Origin: Hydractinia symbiolongicarpus | Lineage: Eukaryota > Cnidaria > Hydrozoa > Anthoathecata > Hydractiniidae | Reading direction: 5' to 3' | Assembly (NCBI RefSeq): GCF_029227915.1 | Contig: NC_079880.1 | Span: 13,718,001-13,782,000 of the forward strand | Length of the DNA: 64,000 bases | Shown: piece by piece, positions 36,638 to 47,413 of the stretch | How positions within the stretch are numbered: position 1 is the first letter of the stretch | Layout: every line of letters begins with the position of its first letter | Position numbers and translations under genes: made by a program | Notes under the pieces: generated by a model | Databases searched by the model: none | Seen by the model: the letters and a program-made list of their open reading frames with translations, nothing else | Told to the model about the DNA's origin: nothing

Positions 36638-37398
36638 ATGAATACATACAAATACAACCCCAAGGCAAAGTACAAAAGCAACAGGAGAGAATGGCCACTT
36701 GGTGTTACAAATTTGGAGCACCAGGAACTGTCTGTACGTACGGAGTCCCATACACCTGTAGTCTTCCCCGAGTTTACCAAGTATGCCATCAAAGTTCAAA
36801 CAACCTACCTCCATAACCCCGTTCAGGTGGGATGGAAAAAGCAGGCGTTGAACTACTGGAATATTCAGGTCAATTTCGCTACCCATTGCGCCACAACGGC
36901 ATTAGGCATCTGTACCAAACACATGGCGGGCTCTGTATCCCTTATCGACTCTATTTTTAAGTTTCACGTGTACTATCATATGCGGTTTATTATGCAAGAA
37001 TGAAGGTACCCATGCCGTATGATGACGGGTTTTCCCAGTATAAAAACCCTTATAGCAGCTCAGGCTATGCCCCAATATGTAGGAAATGCGGTGCAGATGC
37101 AAATGCCTTGTACAAATTAAAAGCTGTCATAACGTCACGCACCAACGGCAGATGGTGGCCCCAGGTTCATGGTGATTGGGCAAAATTTATAATGCCTACA
37201 AGTCAGGGTTTGACATCTGAAGTGTTGACCAAGTTGAGTGAGAGTATTCGCGTCTACGTGGTGCTATTGCTAGGGTCCCAGGCAGGTGCAAAAGTATCCC
37301 TGATTGAACCCTCAAAAAATCAACTCGAGAATATCAAGGCCTCATTAATCACTATAGGGGTAGGTATAATCTTGCCCTATATATGTTTAAAAAAATAG
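36638..37398 (+). pseudogene. Polinton structural protein, one frameshift
   Basis: From ATG 36638 (MNTYKYNPKAKYKSN), a frame to 37,003 includes VGWKKQALNYWNIQVNF and SLIDSIFKFHVYYHMRF. It then shifts at ~37,000 to the frame ending at 37,398 with MPYDDGFSQYKNPYSSSGYA, TNGRWWPQVHGDWAKF and SESIRVYVVLLLGSQAGAKV. The last ~20 residues are a hydrophobic stretch (ITIGVGIILPYICL). The first ATG of the frame (36,578) would add a 20-residue hydrophobic leader. I chose 36,638 because it fits the spacing to the divergent neighbour. A frame on the opposite strand (36,497-36,886) is its shadow. Function unknown. Confidence 0.5.
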
Positions 37399-37399
37399 A

Positions 37400-38642
37400 C
37401 TTATTTCACGTATACCACGACAAACCCAACAGCGGCAGTGGCCGCCATGTACAGATGCTTAGCTGCATATGTAACGATAGTTGACACTACTCTCAAAAGG
37501 AACGAGACTACCGTACCGATGACTCCAGGCAATGCGGCAGCTGCTTCACCCGCCAGATATTTAAGGAAATTTCCGAGACTCTCAAGTTACTTCTGCACGA
37601 ACCCTTTTTCAACACCCCCGGCGGCACTTCCTCCGGCAGCACCTACTGGAAATCAGTAGACCCACGGCGGAGACCACACTTGCAATGGTAAGGCCTTGCT
37701 CCTTGAAGTGTATCTTCAATTTTTCAAGCAGGGTTGTATCATACCCAGAGATCTTCAACAGCGTGTCTTTGATATGTCTCACTTGGCTGTAAATATCACG
37801 GTTAAGCTCCTTCTTTTTTTCCTGTAAATCATCCCTTTCACCGTTCATCCTTTTAACACCCTTCTCGAGCTTTTCAATAGCTTCCTTGTCATTTTCATGA
37901 ATTTCACCATCGGCATCTACTTAATTCTTGATCCTTTTAAGACTATCCTCAGAATTCCTAATATTTGCATTATACGAGGCTATTTTGTTTTCCAGGCTTT
38001 TATTATTTCCCTGGTAGGTTTAAAGTTCAAGATCAAGTCCCGTTAATTCACGTTCGGTGAATTTGCCGGAGAAGGAGGTTTCCTCTGTAAGGGTTCTCAC
38101 ATCAGAGAATGGGTTTTCCTCTGTAAGGGTCTCAACATCATGCATAATTCTCCTAATATTATTGATAGTTTTCATCTGAATTTTTTCGCCGGGGTCCTCC
38201 TCACCCTCATTAACAATAGTATTAACCTCCATGGCAAGCCTCCGAAATACCTCCATCTTGTTGGGTGTGGTGACAAACGTTCTAAAACCAAAGTCAGGTA
38301 TGGGGTCTGCTCCCAAAGATATTTTCGGTAATATCCTTACCTTTATAGAAAAGACGTTTTCCCTCCACACGAAAAATCTTCATAGGGGATCACACGGACT
38401 TCTACCGATTACATCCTTGGGTCCTTTCTAATTTGGTCATATAATTCATTTACACTCTGAACTACCAACTGCCTGGCCGTATCAATGCCAGTGGCCGTGG
38501 TATGTTGATGTTCCCCCGATGTTGATGGAAGTTGCTGCGTCCCAGGGAGTTGCGTCGATTGCCGTGTATCTTCCTTATCACCCTTATCGTTCTCATCCTG
38601 CCTACCAATATCCTCTTCGGGTGTAAATACCGGATTATCCAT
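37400..38642 (-). pseudogene. Polinton long coiled-coil protein with C-terminal membrane segments
   Basis: Frames in sequence on the minus strand: 38642-38409 (MDNPVFTPEEDIGRQDEND, then a Thr/Gln-rich low-complexity part and QSVNELYDQIRKDPRM), 38370-38020 (a charged helical part), ~38,020-37,850 (coiled coil with stops), 37848-37609 (RDIYSQVRHIKDTLLKISGY, then IHFKEQGLTIASVVSAVGLL) and ~37,600-37,403 (ALPGVIGTVVSFLLRVVSTI, then a final hydrophobic helix). The order acidic head, coiled coil, membrane segments is typical of a Polinton accessory gene. The start lies 35 bases from the divergent capsid gene. At least three frameshifts. Confidence 0.55.
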
Positions 38643-38676
38643 TTATTTACAAAATTCTTCCCCCATATAATAAACA

Positions 38677-39958
38677 ATGAATACATATGGAAGTCTGATA
38701 GACCCCTACTAGGAGACCAAGCAGCTCCTGGGCATGAAAGGACGCCGTCAGCGGGAACATATATCACATACCCCATTAACCATTAACCAGAACGAGGACC
38801 TGTACATTGACATACCCAACATGCAACAAAATGATGTCATCTTTCCAGGTAATCTCAAGCTCTTATTTGACCTGACGCTGACGGGAACGATCGTGTCGAA
38901 CATAGGTAAATCTCTAGTGGAAAGCCTACGTGTTACTCTGGATGGCAAGGAGGTCCAGAACATGAGCGACTACAGCATTCTAGCCGTATACCGGGCTCTC
39001 TGGCTGCTAAAATTCGACCGCGATAACAATCTTATTCTGCAAGACATTAATCCCAACGACGAGACCATCAGAGCCATACAGGTAAGGGCTAGTGGCCATG
39101 TGGGGACTGATGAAGAAAAGGGCATTGTTGCAGTCTATGGGAACACCTTTTGTATACCCTTGGGTAGAATGTTCGAACTGACTCGTGATCTGCCATTCTA
39201 CCCGGCAGGACTCTGTGATAGGATGCAATTTATAGTCAATTTTGCACGTTACGGTGACGTCATCAAAGATGAAGGGCCAGCAACCTCGGGGAACACGGCA
39301 GCCAAGCCAGCTGATGCTGTGTACAAGATTACCAATATTAGATTGGATTTTGACAAGATTACCCATGAAGGTCTCGCGAGCGCTATGATGTCAAGGTATG
39401 CAAGATTGGCCTTGCCCTATGAACGAATCCTGAGAATGAAGGTGGTCACCATGAAGAAAGCTGATACCAGTTACAACCTCCAGATTGATGGCTTGCCAAA
39501 TCATTTAAAGGTGTGTTACTGCTTTTCATAGACCTCAGGAAAGTGAAGACTTATGCCGGCGTTAGCGAGGTGTTCTATAATCCAAATATTGAGAAGATCA
39601 CTGGACGGTGGAAGGGGAGCCTAACGAGTTGTATCTACACGCCATGCTCCCTAAGGATCATTTGGAGGAGATTGTCAACATCTTTGGAAGCCACGACTCG
39701 AACGTCACGATTGGCCAGTTTTTTAATGAAAGGTATGCCCTATTTGTGGACTTTCGGGCATCCCCCGACAATAATATGCATGGTAGCAGAAGACCTCTGC
39801 AACGTCCAAGTGATGGCATGAATCTGCACATTATAAAGAAAGCTGACGGATCCGGTGATTTTAGGTTTTACGTGTATCTCCTGGAAGACGCGCAAATGAA
39901 TATTTTGGATAGTAGGCTCGATCGTGTTGAAATACGATATAAATTATGGCAACCATAG
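38677..39958 (+). pseudogene. Polinton major capsid protein, frameshifted
   Basis: The likely start is ATG 38677 (MNTYGSLIDPY). The first ~30 codons are split over frames. The frame 38734-39531 then holds most of the protein (LTINQNEDLYIDIPNMQQND, FCIPLGRMFELTRDLPFYPA, AMMSRYARLALPYERILRMK). The C-terminus is in the frame 39608-39958 (GEPNELYLHAMLPKDHLEEI, ending VEIRYKLWQP). The combined span of ~425 codons suits a double jelly-roll capsid protein. The beta-rich pattern, the position beside the coiled-coil and membrane genes, and the overlap with the next gene support the call. Frameshifts lie near 38,710-38,770 and 39,510-39,600. Fold cannot be checked by eye. Confidence 0.7.
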
Positions 39959-40332
39959 CCGTGATCGTAGCAGGCGCGGCCATAAACGCCCTAGCATTCA
40001 GCAGAACAAACTTTCTATTTTCAAGGCTCTCAGGGCACGGCGAGGCGGAAAGGAAACGGCATGACCAGGCAATTGAAAAGCTCAATGAAGCTCGGGCCAA
40101 ATGGGTTAGAAAAAGGCAGACTAAATTGGACTGGTTCGGTGAACAGCGGGAGATGTAGATGAAGGCCGGAAAAAGCCTTCGTGAACTCGATGATACTATG
40201 TATCAGTATTATATTGCCTCAGAGAAGGAGGCACCACAATTGAAGAATTGAAAAACCCACCAAGACGGAGAATTCACATTCGTCCTTGTCTCATTGTCCC
40301 TGCTAGGCTTCGTAGCTTACAAATTTTTGTAA
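39946..40332 (+). pseudogene. Polinton two-helix membrane protein, interrupted
   Basis: ATG 39946 overlaps the capsid stop by 13 bases. 39946-40158: a hydrophobic start (MATIAVIVAGAAINALAF) then a charged coiled coil (RKRHDQAIEKLNEARAKWVR). A stop at 40,156 is followed in frame by a further helix (GKSLRELDDTMYQYYIASEK), another stop, and a final membrane helix near 40,272-40,332 (FTFVLVSLSLLGFVAYKFL). Virion-membrane or vertex roles are possible but unproven. The two stops make this copy inactive. Confidence 0.5.
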
Positions 40333-40393
40333 CAACGTTTTTCTAATATGTAATAAAGACATGTCATACGAATTATCACATATTGTTACAGAT

Positions 40394-40430
40394 GATTCCA
40401 AGGTTGTTACAGCAGAACAACCTTGGAATC
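40394..40430. repeat. perfect 15-bp hairpin at the integrase break
   Basis: GATTCCAAGGTTGTT, 7 bases, AACAACCTTGGAATC. The right arm runs into integrase coding sequence (LESYNKIL). The hairpin marks where the upstream integrase core is missing and also lies ~62 bases after the previous gene's stop. Confidence 0.85.
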
Positions 40431-40888
40431 TTACAATAAGATTCTTAAGGAAAGACTCTTCCAACCGCGAGATGCCCAGGAGCTGGCTTCTGATAAGACT
40501 AGTACCACTTGGGTCAAGCATCTGTATACCATTGTAAAAAGTCAAAATATTACCAACACTACCATGATAAACATGAGACCTAGCAAAGCAATCAAACGCG
40601 ATGAGATACCACTCGCAAAAAAGCGAGGAATACCACGAGGAGAAACCCCTACCTGGGGATGGCCTCTATCTAAATTTGCTACAGCCAGGGGAAGAACATG
40701 GTGATGCAAAACGACGCGCAACGGATGTCTGGTGGAGCAAACATACTTACAAGTTGAACCACATAGTAGCAGGTAGCCGTGTTTTATACTATTTGAAAGA
40801 CGTTCCTGAAAGGAGCTTCGTCTCTGAGGAGTTGATGCTTATTCCCGAGGACGTTCAGGTATCACCGGAACATGTGAAGGATTGGTAG
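40415..40888 (+). pseudogene. Polinton integrase, C-terminal remnant only
   Basis: Frames 40423-40704 (ESYNKILKERLFQPRDAQEL, WVKHLYTIVKSQNITNT, MRPSKAIKRDEIPLAKK) and 40601-40888 (LLQPGEEHGDAKRRATDVWW, YYLKDVPERSFVSEELMLIP) match the part of a retroviral-type integrase after the catalytic core, including the SH3/chromo-like DNA-binding end. The two frames are offset by a frameshift near 40,660. The DDE catalytic core and the N-terminal zinc finger are absent from the whole element. Without them the element could not insert. Confidence 0.75.
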
Positions 40889-41009
40889 ACCCTCAAATTA
40901 TCATACCCGAACAACTGTACTCGGTGGGTATATTTGGGACCGCTCCCCTCAACCCTACAATTCTTAATTCTACTACCCGCAGGAGTAGTATTAAAAAATT
41001 AGTGTCTGC

Positions 41010-41694
41010 CTAGTAACCTAATGCCGGAACACCCAGATCATATAGGTCATCACGTTTTATGTCCACAAGATCGAAATGGTTTCTGAAACGCTCCACATGT
41101 CCTTCCTCTTGGAACCTATTAAAGGTATGCATGCCATTGGGGTTGTCAATGACAACAATCTCCTCCGGCCCCGGGTAGTTGTCACTGCCCCTTTTTGGCA
41201 ATGTTGTGCCTTTGTACACGCGTGCAATAATATTGAAATTGATGGTACATGTTGTCATCCTGTGCGCTATGCTTTCTATAATTCATGATAACATTGTCTT
41301 TCCCTATATCCTGGGCGTAGGGTACGTACCGTTCTTTGAGCCTTGTATTTTCCTTAGCCTGTACCTCAAGTTCCTCCTGGAGTACCATGAGCTGACTATC
41401 CCTGCCGTCTAGATCATCCTCGAGTATAGCAACGGCAATATCTTTATCTTCCAGGGCTTGGCGCTGCTTCTCAAGTTCATCCTGTAACTTTTTTACGCCT
41501 CCCCTTGCGAGCCATTTGATTAACCCAACAGCTTTTGGTTTTCGGGAACGGCGAACTAATTCCAAGGCGCCTTCGAATGTGACGAAGACATTATGTGGAT
41601 TTTTTGCCTTACCAAGGGGGCACCGCGGACCCTGCTATTTCGGACCTGGTAAATAGAAACGTTGAAGGTATTGTCGTATTTTTAATATTTTCAT
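41010..41694 (-). pseudogene. Polinton BRO-N-like / coiled-coil protein
   Basis: ATG 41694 overlaps the TAA of the small ORF upstream. The frame has a TAG after ~20 codons, then GKAKNPHNVFVTFEGALELV and RRSRKPKAVGLIKWLARGGV, reminiscent of the C-terminal part of BRO-N domains (DNA-binding, found in baculoviruses and phages). A ~60-residue coiled coil follows (LEKQRQALEDKDIAVAILED). A conserved-looking C-terminal domain ends it (MYHQFQYYCTRVQRHN, then after a frameshift EEIVVIDNPNGMHTFNRFQE, GHVERFRNHFDLVDIKRDDL). Probable DNA-binding regulator of the element. At least two breaks. Confidence 0.5.
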
Positions 41695-41844
41695 TACACA
41701 AAAACGACCAATATCTGCTCTTTAAAAATGGGTTGATTTTGATTCTTGGTTAGTGTCTCGATGGCTCCAGCGTTGAACATAACTTGTGAAGACATCTTTA
41801 TAATATATCGACGTAAGCCGGAGGATTTCTCAAGCGTGGTCATT
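41695..41844 (-). CDS. 49-residue Polinton ORF, possible OB-fold fragment
   Basis: Short frame between the ATPase and BRO-like genes: starts MTTLEKSSGL, with an inner Met giving MSSQVMFNAGAIETLTKNQN, and ends LVVFV just before TAATG. The AGAIETLTKN word is vaguely like the start of replication protein A N-terminal OB domains. If so, it is truncated. Could be non-functional. Confidence 0.3.
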
Positions 41845-42815
41845 CGAGGATTTTATAGCTTCGGGGATGCTCCAATCTTACGTACAAGCAAGCGTGTTTT
41901 GATTTTTTCAATTCGGCCTTAATATCCGACCAGTCAGGAATCAAATTGGTTTCCTCGTCTATCATTTTCATATTCAACCGCTCATGACGAAACCATATAA
42001 ACAAGGCCTTCTTCTGCCTCCGGACTTTATGTAAGCAGCCAAAGATTGTGTTTCCGATGTCTACCCCTGATGGCTAATTCAAGCATAGGTTGCCTTTTTT
42101 TATCGAGACTTTCATCGGCTATGACATCGTCGACTATGAAGAGGCTTTCTTCACCTGCTAGCAATGAGGGTAGTTTCGCTATCCATTCGAACAGCTCATT
42201 TACCGGGTCTATCAGGAATACATAGTCGTCGCGCCATAGCGATGCCCCCCCCCAAATAGGTGGTACTCCACCGTATAGTCGGGCACAGGATCACGATATT
42301 TTTGAAGTGCGTCCTGTACTGATTTTCCAACAGGTTCAAAATATGATGTGTTTTGCCATAAGACGTCGCACCAGTGAAGATTGCCGTATGGGGGCCCTTA
42401 CGACATCCATTTTATTCTAATAATTTCGACCACTTTCGATTGTGAACTTTGCCGTATACTGTATTCCATGGATGGTGGAGCATATATTAATTTGCCCTGT
42501 AGACACCGCAATGCGTTCCGGCACATTTCGACGAGCCTTACCTTCTCAGGACAATCAGCGATAAGCTCGGCGTACTGGAGTATGATATTATATGTGAGCA
42601 GGTCATAGAGGATCAGATAATTCTCATTCTGCTGAAGCCCTCTAATTTCTTTGTCAATGGCAAGGGGATCCATTTCAACGTATTCAATGTCATCATTTTT
42701 AACAGCCGCCCGCCTCTCCTTCGCTTTGGCCAGGCAGCCTATGCAGGTATTGGTTCTACTATTACCCCTTCTTTTGAACCTATGAAACGGTAATATTTTT
42801 CAGCATGCTCTACAA
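41840..42815 (-). pseudogene. Polinton packaging ATPase (FtsK/HerA-like), several frameshifts
   Basis: The N-terminal zinc-type pair TCIGC and a basic stretch lie at ~42,755-42,690. Frame 42673-42398 runs from MDPLAIDKEIRGLQQNENY. After a frameshift the Walker A box GATSYGKTHHI lies at 42,374-42,345. A G8 run at ~42,247 marks another frameshift, after which the Walker B box LFIVDD lies at 42,144-42,126 with RQPMLELAIRGRHRKH next. A last frame (LFIWFRHERLNMKMIDEETN, KHACLYVRLEHPRSY) ends at TGA ~41,840. Packaging ATPases of this type drive DNA into icosahedral capsids. The order of motifs and gene size fit; this copy cannot make a full protein. Confidence 0.8.
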
Positions 42816-43139
42816 CATAACACATCCATTTAGTAATGCGTCCTGTGCCCGCTGTAATTCCATGGCGACGTCGGCAAGCGTTGGAGTATTGAAAGTTTCG
42901 TCGTATCTGAAGCGTACCCTATTATTTACGTGCCTCTCATAATTTTCCCAGGTATAGCCCTCATTAACCTGGGTTTGAATGTGATCCTGGAGGATCATAA
43001 TTAACTCATATAATGGTTGCATATAAGTGCGACGTTTGGCATGGCCTTGTGTAATACTCCCGAGATAAAAGCAGGTAATGCATGTTTTTGTTAGCTGACC
43101 TTTAACCTTTGACGTGAACCGGGGAGGGATTTTAAGCAT
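42810..43139 (-). CDS. Polinton 109-residue hypothetical protein
   Basis: Intact minus-strand frame MLKIPPRFTSKVKGQLTKTC ... TYMQPLYELIMILQDHIQTQ ... ETFNTPTLADVAMELQRAQD. Helical, soluble, basic N-terminus. No family recognised. It lies between the ATPase and the small membrane ORFs, in the same orientation, with a hairpin 27 bases upstream. Confidence 0.5.
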   Translation of the reverse strand: MLKIPPRFTSKVKGQLTKTCITCFYLGSITQGHAKRRTYMQPLYELIMILQDHIQTQVNEGYTWENYERHVNNRVRFRYDETFNTPTLADVAMELQRAQDALLNGCVML

Positions 43140-43167
43140 TTAAAACACTGCTTGGCCTCTTCCATAT

Positions 43168-43194
43168 TTTCTATATCTCAGTGAGATATAGAAA
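43168..43194. terminator. 13-bp hairpin between Polinton genes
   Basis: TTTCTATATCTCA, G, TGAGATATAGAAA: a perfect stem with a single-base centre. It lies ~47 bases after the stop of the small membrane gene that precedes it on the minus strand. Candidate 3'-end signal, as at 34,056. Confidence 0.45.
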
Positions 43195-43240
43195 TTTCAC
43201 TAGGCGGTCTATTTCGGAGCTATTAAGGATTTCTTATATC

Positions 43241-43470
43241 ACCCCTGCTTGATGGCGTATTCGTCGAGCAAAATCGCGGCTGTCATGTAGCCGGCTAGTT
43301 TCAAACCGTCTTCTATGTCCATCTTAGCACCCGACATGGAAACCTCAAGGCCTTTTTTCCACCCATAGCGAGAACACTATCAAGATAGTGTACGAGACAA
43401 GCCTGACAGACTCCCAAAAAGCATCAATAATCTTAGGACCCATATTTTCATCATGTTTGCTTGCCATTTA
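43241..43470 (-). pseudogene. small Polinton membrane protein, frameshifted
   Basis: Starts MASKHDENMGPKIIDAFWES with a hydrophobic helix (LVSYTILIVFSLWV). A shift in a poly-A run near 43,345 moves it to the frame LEVSMSGAKMDIEDGLKLAG, which ends DEYAIKQG at 43,241. Alternatively these are two micro-ORFs. An 8-bp inverted repeat (ACACTATC/GATAGTGT) lies inside it. Family unknown. Confidence 0.4.
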
Positions 43471-43625
43471 TTAGGTGTTATTTTTTAGCAAAATTCATTG
43501 CATCTTGAAGATGTCAATCTGAGACGGGATTTTGCCATGTTTCCCCTGTTGCGGCTCTGGATGGGCTGCCGATGTGGTGTTTTGTGATTCACTCTTATCC
43601 CTGATAATATACCAAACCCCGACAC

Positions 43626-43862
43626 CTATAGCAACACGGCTAAAGTTCCTACCCCATAGATGTGGACACTGTCCATTGACCGTACGGTGCTGGTCCCAGA
43701 AGAAGTTTTGACTGCAGGCTGTACAATACCCTCTTGTTGCTTCATTTTTTCCTTCCTTTTCTTCATCAGTGCCGCCAACTTGTGTCCTTGCTCTACTCTT
43801 CCCGGATGCTTTGGCGGCTTTGTAATGACTCTCCCCTCTTTGTTTTGTTCCTCTTCACTCAT
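43626..43862 (-). CDS. Polinton basic protein with C-terminal membrane segment
   Basis: Frame of 78 codons: an acidic start (MSEEEQNKEG), then a strongly basic middle (KHPGRVEQGHKLAALMKKRK EKMKQ), then a hydrophobic C-terminus (HIYGVGTLAVLL) that appears cut by a frameshift near 43,640, since the other frame continues with IGVGVWYI-like residues. A DNA-condensing or virion-core role is possible by composition only. Confidence 0.45.
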   Translation of the reverse strand: MSEEEQNKEGRVITKPPKHPGRVEQGHKLAALMKKRKEKMKQQEGIVQPAVKTSSGTSTVRSMDSVHIYGVGTLAVLL

Positions 43863-44040
43863 TCATTCTTATAGCACCGTCTCGGCCGACTCCACCTCCT
43901 TTTCAGCATCCTCCTTTTTTTTACCCATATGCCGAGCGGTATGGCCAGACACGCCAGAAAATTATAGTAAAATTTAAGCATGTGCAACTTCCTGAGTTCA
44001 CATACCGCGATACCGCACTGGTAGGCTCTATCGATAGTAC
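43863..44040 (-). pseudogene. small membrane ORF overlapping a polymerase remnant
   Basis: The frame from ~44,040 reads HKCTIDRAYQCGIAVCELRK and then LHMLKFYYNFLACLAIPLGI followed by WVKKKEDAEKEVESAETVL and a stop. The first part looks like a late segment of the DNA polymerase; from the inner Met it could instead start a 37-residue single-span membrane protein. Either a fusion created by deletion or a true overlap. Confidence 0.4.
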
Positions 44041-47000
44041 ACTTATGCTTACCCCTTCTTACCTCATACGCATCCCAATCTCTTCAAGGTCCTCCAGGTA
44101 CAGGCTCTGCAGGGCTGTATCAACCTTCTTTTAATCCCTCGCAAACGTAGTATGTGCGTGCCTTGCAAAGTTTTCAATCATCTTGCCGTAGAACGAGTTG
44201 CTATTCAACGTTCCCGTATTCCCCGCAATACGCTTGTCGGGGTTTTTATCAGCCTGTCGTCGTGCATCAGCAATCTCTTCTGGGAACCATTCAAAGGGCT
44301 TACCTCTAGCATGCTTGAGAAACTGGCAAAAGGCAGTCACTTTCAGCCCATGGTCAAGGTACCATTTTAGCACAGGGGTATACAGTAAGATTTTTGCAGC
44401 TCTCATCAACCCCAATAGCTTACGTGTACCCGGAAACGCTTGCGACCCGTAGTTTTTAAGTATTCAGTCATGTGCTCGGGGATTTGATCATCAGGTATCT
44501 CCTTGACGACAAACAGGGGGGGCTATTTCGCTGAATTTGTCATGTAGGTAGTCGGGTACCTCGATATCAACCTGGGCAAACCCAAACAACGACCCATCAT
44601 CCATCACACCCTGCGTCAGTAGCTCCAGCTGATGTGCCGATGTCAGTGTGGCCACCTTGATCCACTGTTCCTTCCCACAGGAAAAGTTTTGCATCAAGGT
44701 ACTCGGGTAGAACATGTTTGCATCATACCCTAGAATAGTCTTGCACTTGTGAGTTTCCTTGTACACGTGAGATCTAATACCGGTCACTTTGCGTTCGTTG
44801 TATCTACAGAATACGATCGCGGGACCATCCACCATCCCCGTCCGTAGGAGCTCGTACGCTTCATTGTTCGTAAATTTGTCACAAGTTTTCTGTACCTCCT
44901 TGTAGGCCTTACAAGTCTTGCTATAGCAAGAGTTCTTACACCTATGCCTGCATAGGTCTCCCGGAGCGTATAGCTCTAACTTTGGGTCCAGCCGTAGAGA
45001 TTTGTTCAATACGTAGCGCATCGACACGCCCGGAATACTGACCGCGTCCTTCAAAATATCTATCTCGTCATCGTAATACTGCAACCTCGTCCTGTCCACG
45101 GCTTCAATGAACGGTTCCACATCAGCTAGGTTGTACTCACGCAACCAGTCCATCATGGTGACGCAGCTTCTCCTGTAAAAATCGGCGCGGAATTTCTCGT
45201 AATCTTCGCTGGATAGTGTGTTTTTCCCACTTAGCCGGTTATAAAAATCCTCATGCGCGACAGGTCCAACATGGTTCAAATTCTCGTGGCTCGTCAACCA
45301 TACATACGGAAACACGAGCTTTTGGGGCTTACATTCCAACGACTTGCACCAACCTTCATAGCTTAAACCAGGAGCAAGGAAATTTTTGATATCTAGAAAT
45401 TTAAATCTTGAAGTAGTGAGGAACATGTAGTCATTATCTTTTTTCGCCACTTTGATCTTATCGCCTTGCGCGATCTCTTCGACAAAATACCGCTTGATCA
45501 GGTTGATGTCGTACTTGCCAGAATTAAACCCTATTACAACCACTTGATTTATCCACTCGTTCCACAACTCCTGGTTCTTTTTAGGGAGCATGTCAAAGTC
45601 GTTGGGCTTCGGGTACATTCTCTCGACCTCTTTTACAATGAGGGCATGCCTCTTTTCCAGCTCCTCCACAAACTGTTTAACCAGGATTTTGGGGTCCTCG
45701 TGCTCGATGGACGTTGGTGACTACTCAAACTATCGGCAATACTAACACTTATGGGAACATGTCTTGAAAGGTATGCTAGATCGGAGGCTTGCTGGTAATT
45801 TAAAGGTAGGAGGGCCTCAAAGTCAAATACAATGTAATGAGGATGTGGTCTGAGCTCCTTGTGAAAGTACCTCTTGATTTTAGGTCGTTCTTCACATTCC
45901 CAAGCTGTGACAAGGTTATACCCCTGTTCCTGTATCATCCTTTCCTTAGGCAGAGTTGCAGTGTAATGAGTCGTGTCCGTTTTGGTTCTCTCGGACAGAC
46001 AGGGACATCCGTGCCACTTACAACCGTTGTACTCGTAAACAGTTTTTGTGACAGGCACATAGCCATCAACTCTCCACTCCCTTTTGCCATCACGAATAAC
46101 ACGTTCACCACGATGACCACATAGAGAATGATGAATATGTCTTCCGGTTTGTTTTGACATATATTCTATCCATTATGATGCATCATAGCTATACCCCTCA
46201 TCGTAAAAGACCTTCTCGGCCCTGCTTGGCATACGTTTCACCTTCCCCCTTTGCAAATGATCGTCGTCTTGACACCCTCGCATTCGCTCCTCTTATGCCG
46301 CGTAAGAGAAAAGGCGTAATTAAACTTCTGTTTACATACTTCGGATTCCCAGTGCTGGGTCAGCACATCTAAATCCTTGATGTAAAAACAGTGCCTATCC
46401 AGCATACCTAGATTGATAGTGTCTAACCCCACTTTGTGTTGCTTTTGACCATAGACGAGTCGCCATGGTGCTTTATCAGAGTTTGTCTTGGGCTCAAATA
46501 GCCTAATGTTGACCTTAAATTGCTTGGCAGTCCCCTCCAAATCCACCAGCCTCGTAGGCCTGACGTCATCACGCTTAAGCTTAGAGTACCCGTAGTACTC
46601 TCGAGCTAAGGTGAGGGCTGGCCTTGTTAGAAACTCTGTTCCCCGTTTTACGTTAACCTTATCCCTTACAGCTAAGCATCTCCAAAAGCATAGGCTGTCC
46701 GTTCTGTCATACCCACCATCCATGGCGTGGATGCACCTTTTTTCGCAACCAATCCGGGAGAGGGCTGCATCCCAAAAGAGGTTCAAGCGTACTTATCACC
46801 TTGATCAGTGACCAAAGACAATTTTTCCCTCATATGCTCCTGGAGTCTCGGTGGTTCTAGTGGGTGGTAAATAAGCCCTGGTCCAGAACTCGTAATCCTC
46901 CAGATCGAGACGCTTCATCTCGCATTCTTCTACGAACGCTTCGATTTCCGCCATGCTTGACAGCGACCTGAAGCTTTTAGCTTTGTGATAATCACACATC

Positions 47001-47394
47001 GCCCCACCCTTGTAAAAATCATAGCTAAAGCTATACACAACCTTAACGCGCATTTCTATATGTGGCGTGTTTTTTTGCGCAATCGCGTCCTTCAGAGATT
47101 GATTCAAATGCCTTTTAAACCGCCATGTATTGATCCTATTTCCATCCTCCAACATCTGGATATCGTCCTCAGGGCCTTGATATTTAATATCCTCCGTGTA
47201 GTCATCTATTGTCTCCTGTTCAATTTCATCGTGAAGCGTTGTACCTCCCGAAAGTTGTTCCTTTGCCCTGTTGTAATAGAATGCAACGGTATCCCGCACA
47301 CTCTGTAGTCGATTGGCAAGGCGTCGCAAGTTGCTGCCACTGGTGCCGACACAGTGCTACATAGTTTACTGATGGCATTCCTGAACCAACTCAT
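44040..47394 (-). pseudogene. protein-primed type DNA polymerase B of the Polinton (fragmented)
   Basis: Pieces in order on the minus strand. 47394-47206: N-terminal start MSWFRNAISKLC. 47329-46805: RINTWRFKRHLNQSLKDA. 46786-46238: cysteine/histidine motif LDRHCFYIKD...CKQKFNYAFSLTRHKRSEC. 46160-45633: endonuclease-like YNGCKWHGCPC and VTAWECEERP, then exonuclease motif YIVFDFEAL. 45669-44491: Exo II GFNSGKYDINLIKRYF and polymerase motif A GYDANMFYPSTLM. 44415-44131: motif B NSNSFYGKMIENFA. No YxDTDS motif C is found downstream. The domain order is that of Polinton PolB, which replicates the linear element from protein-primed ends. At least six frameshifts; dead. Confidence 0.88.
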
Positions 47395-47413
47395 CTTTAT
47401 TATATACATAGTC

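Noticed and set aside
36497-36886. 129-codon minus-strand frame
   Set aside because: Opposite strand of the better plus-strand gene at 36,638; composition is irregular.
39007-39366. 119-codon minus-strand frame
   Set aside because: Antisense of the capsid gene.
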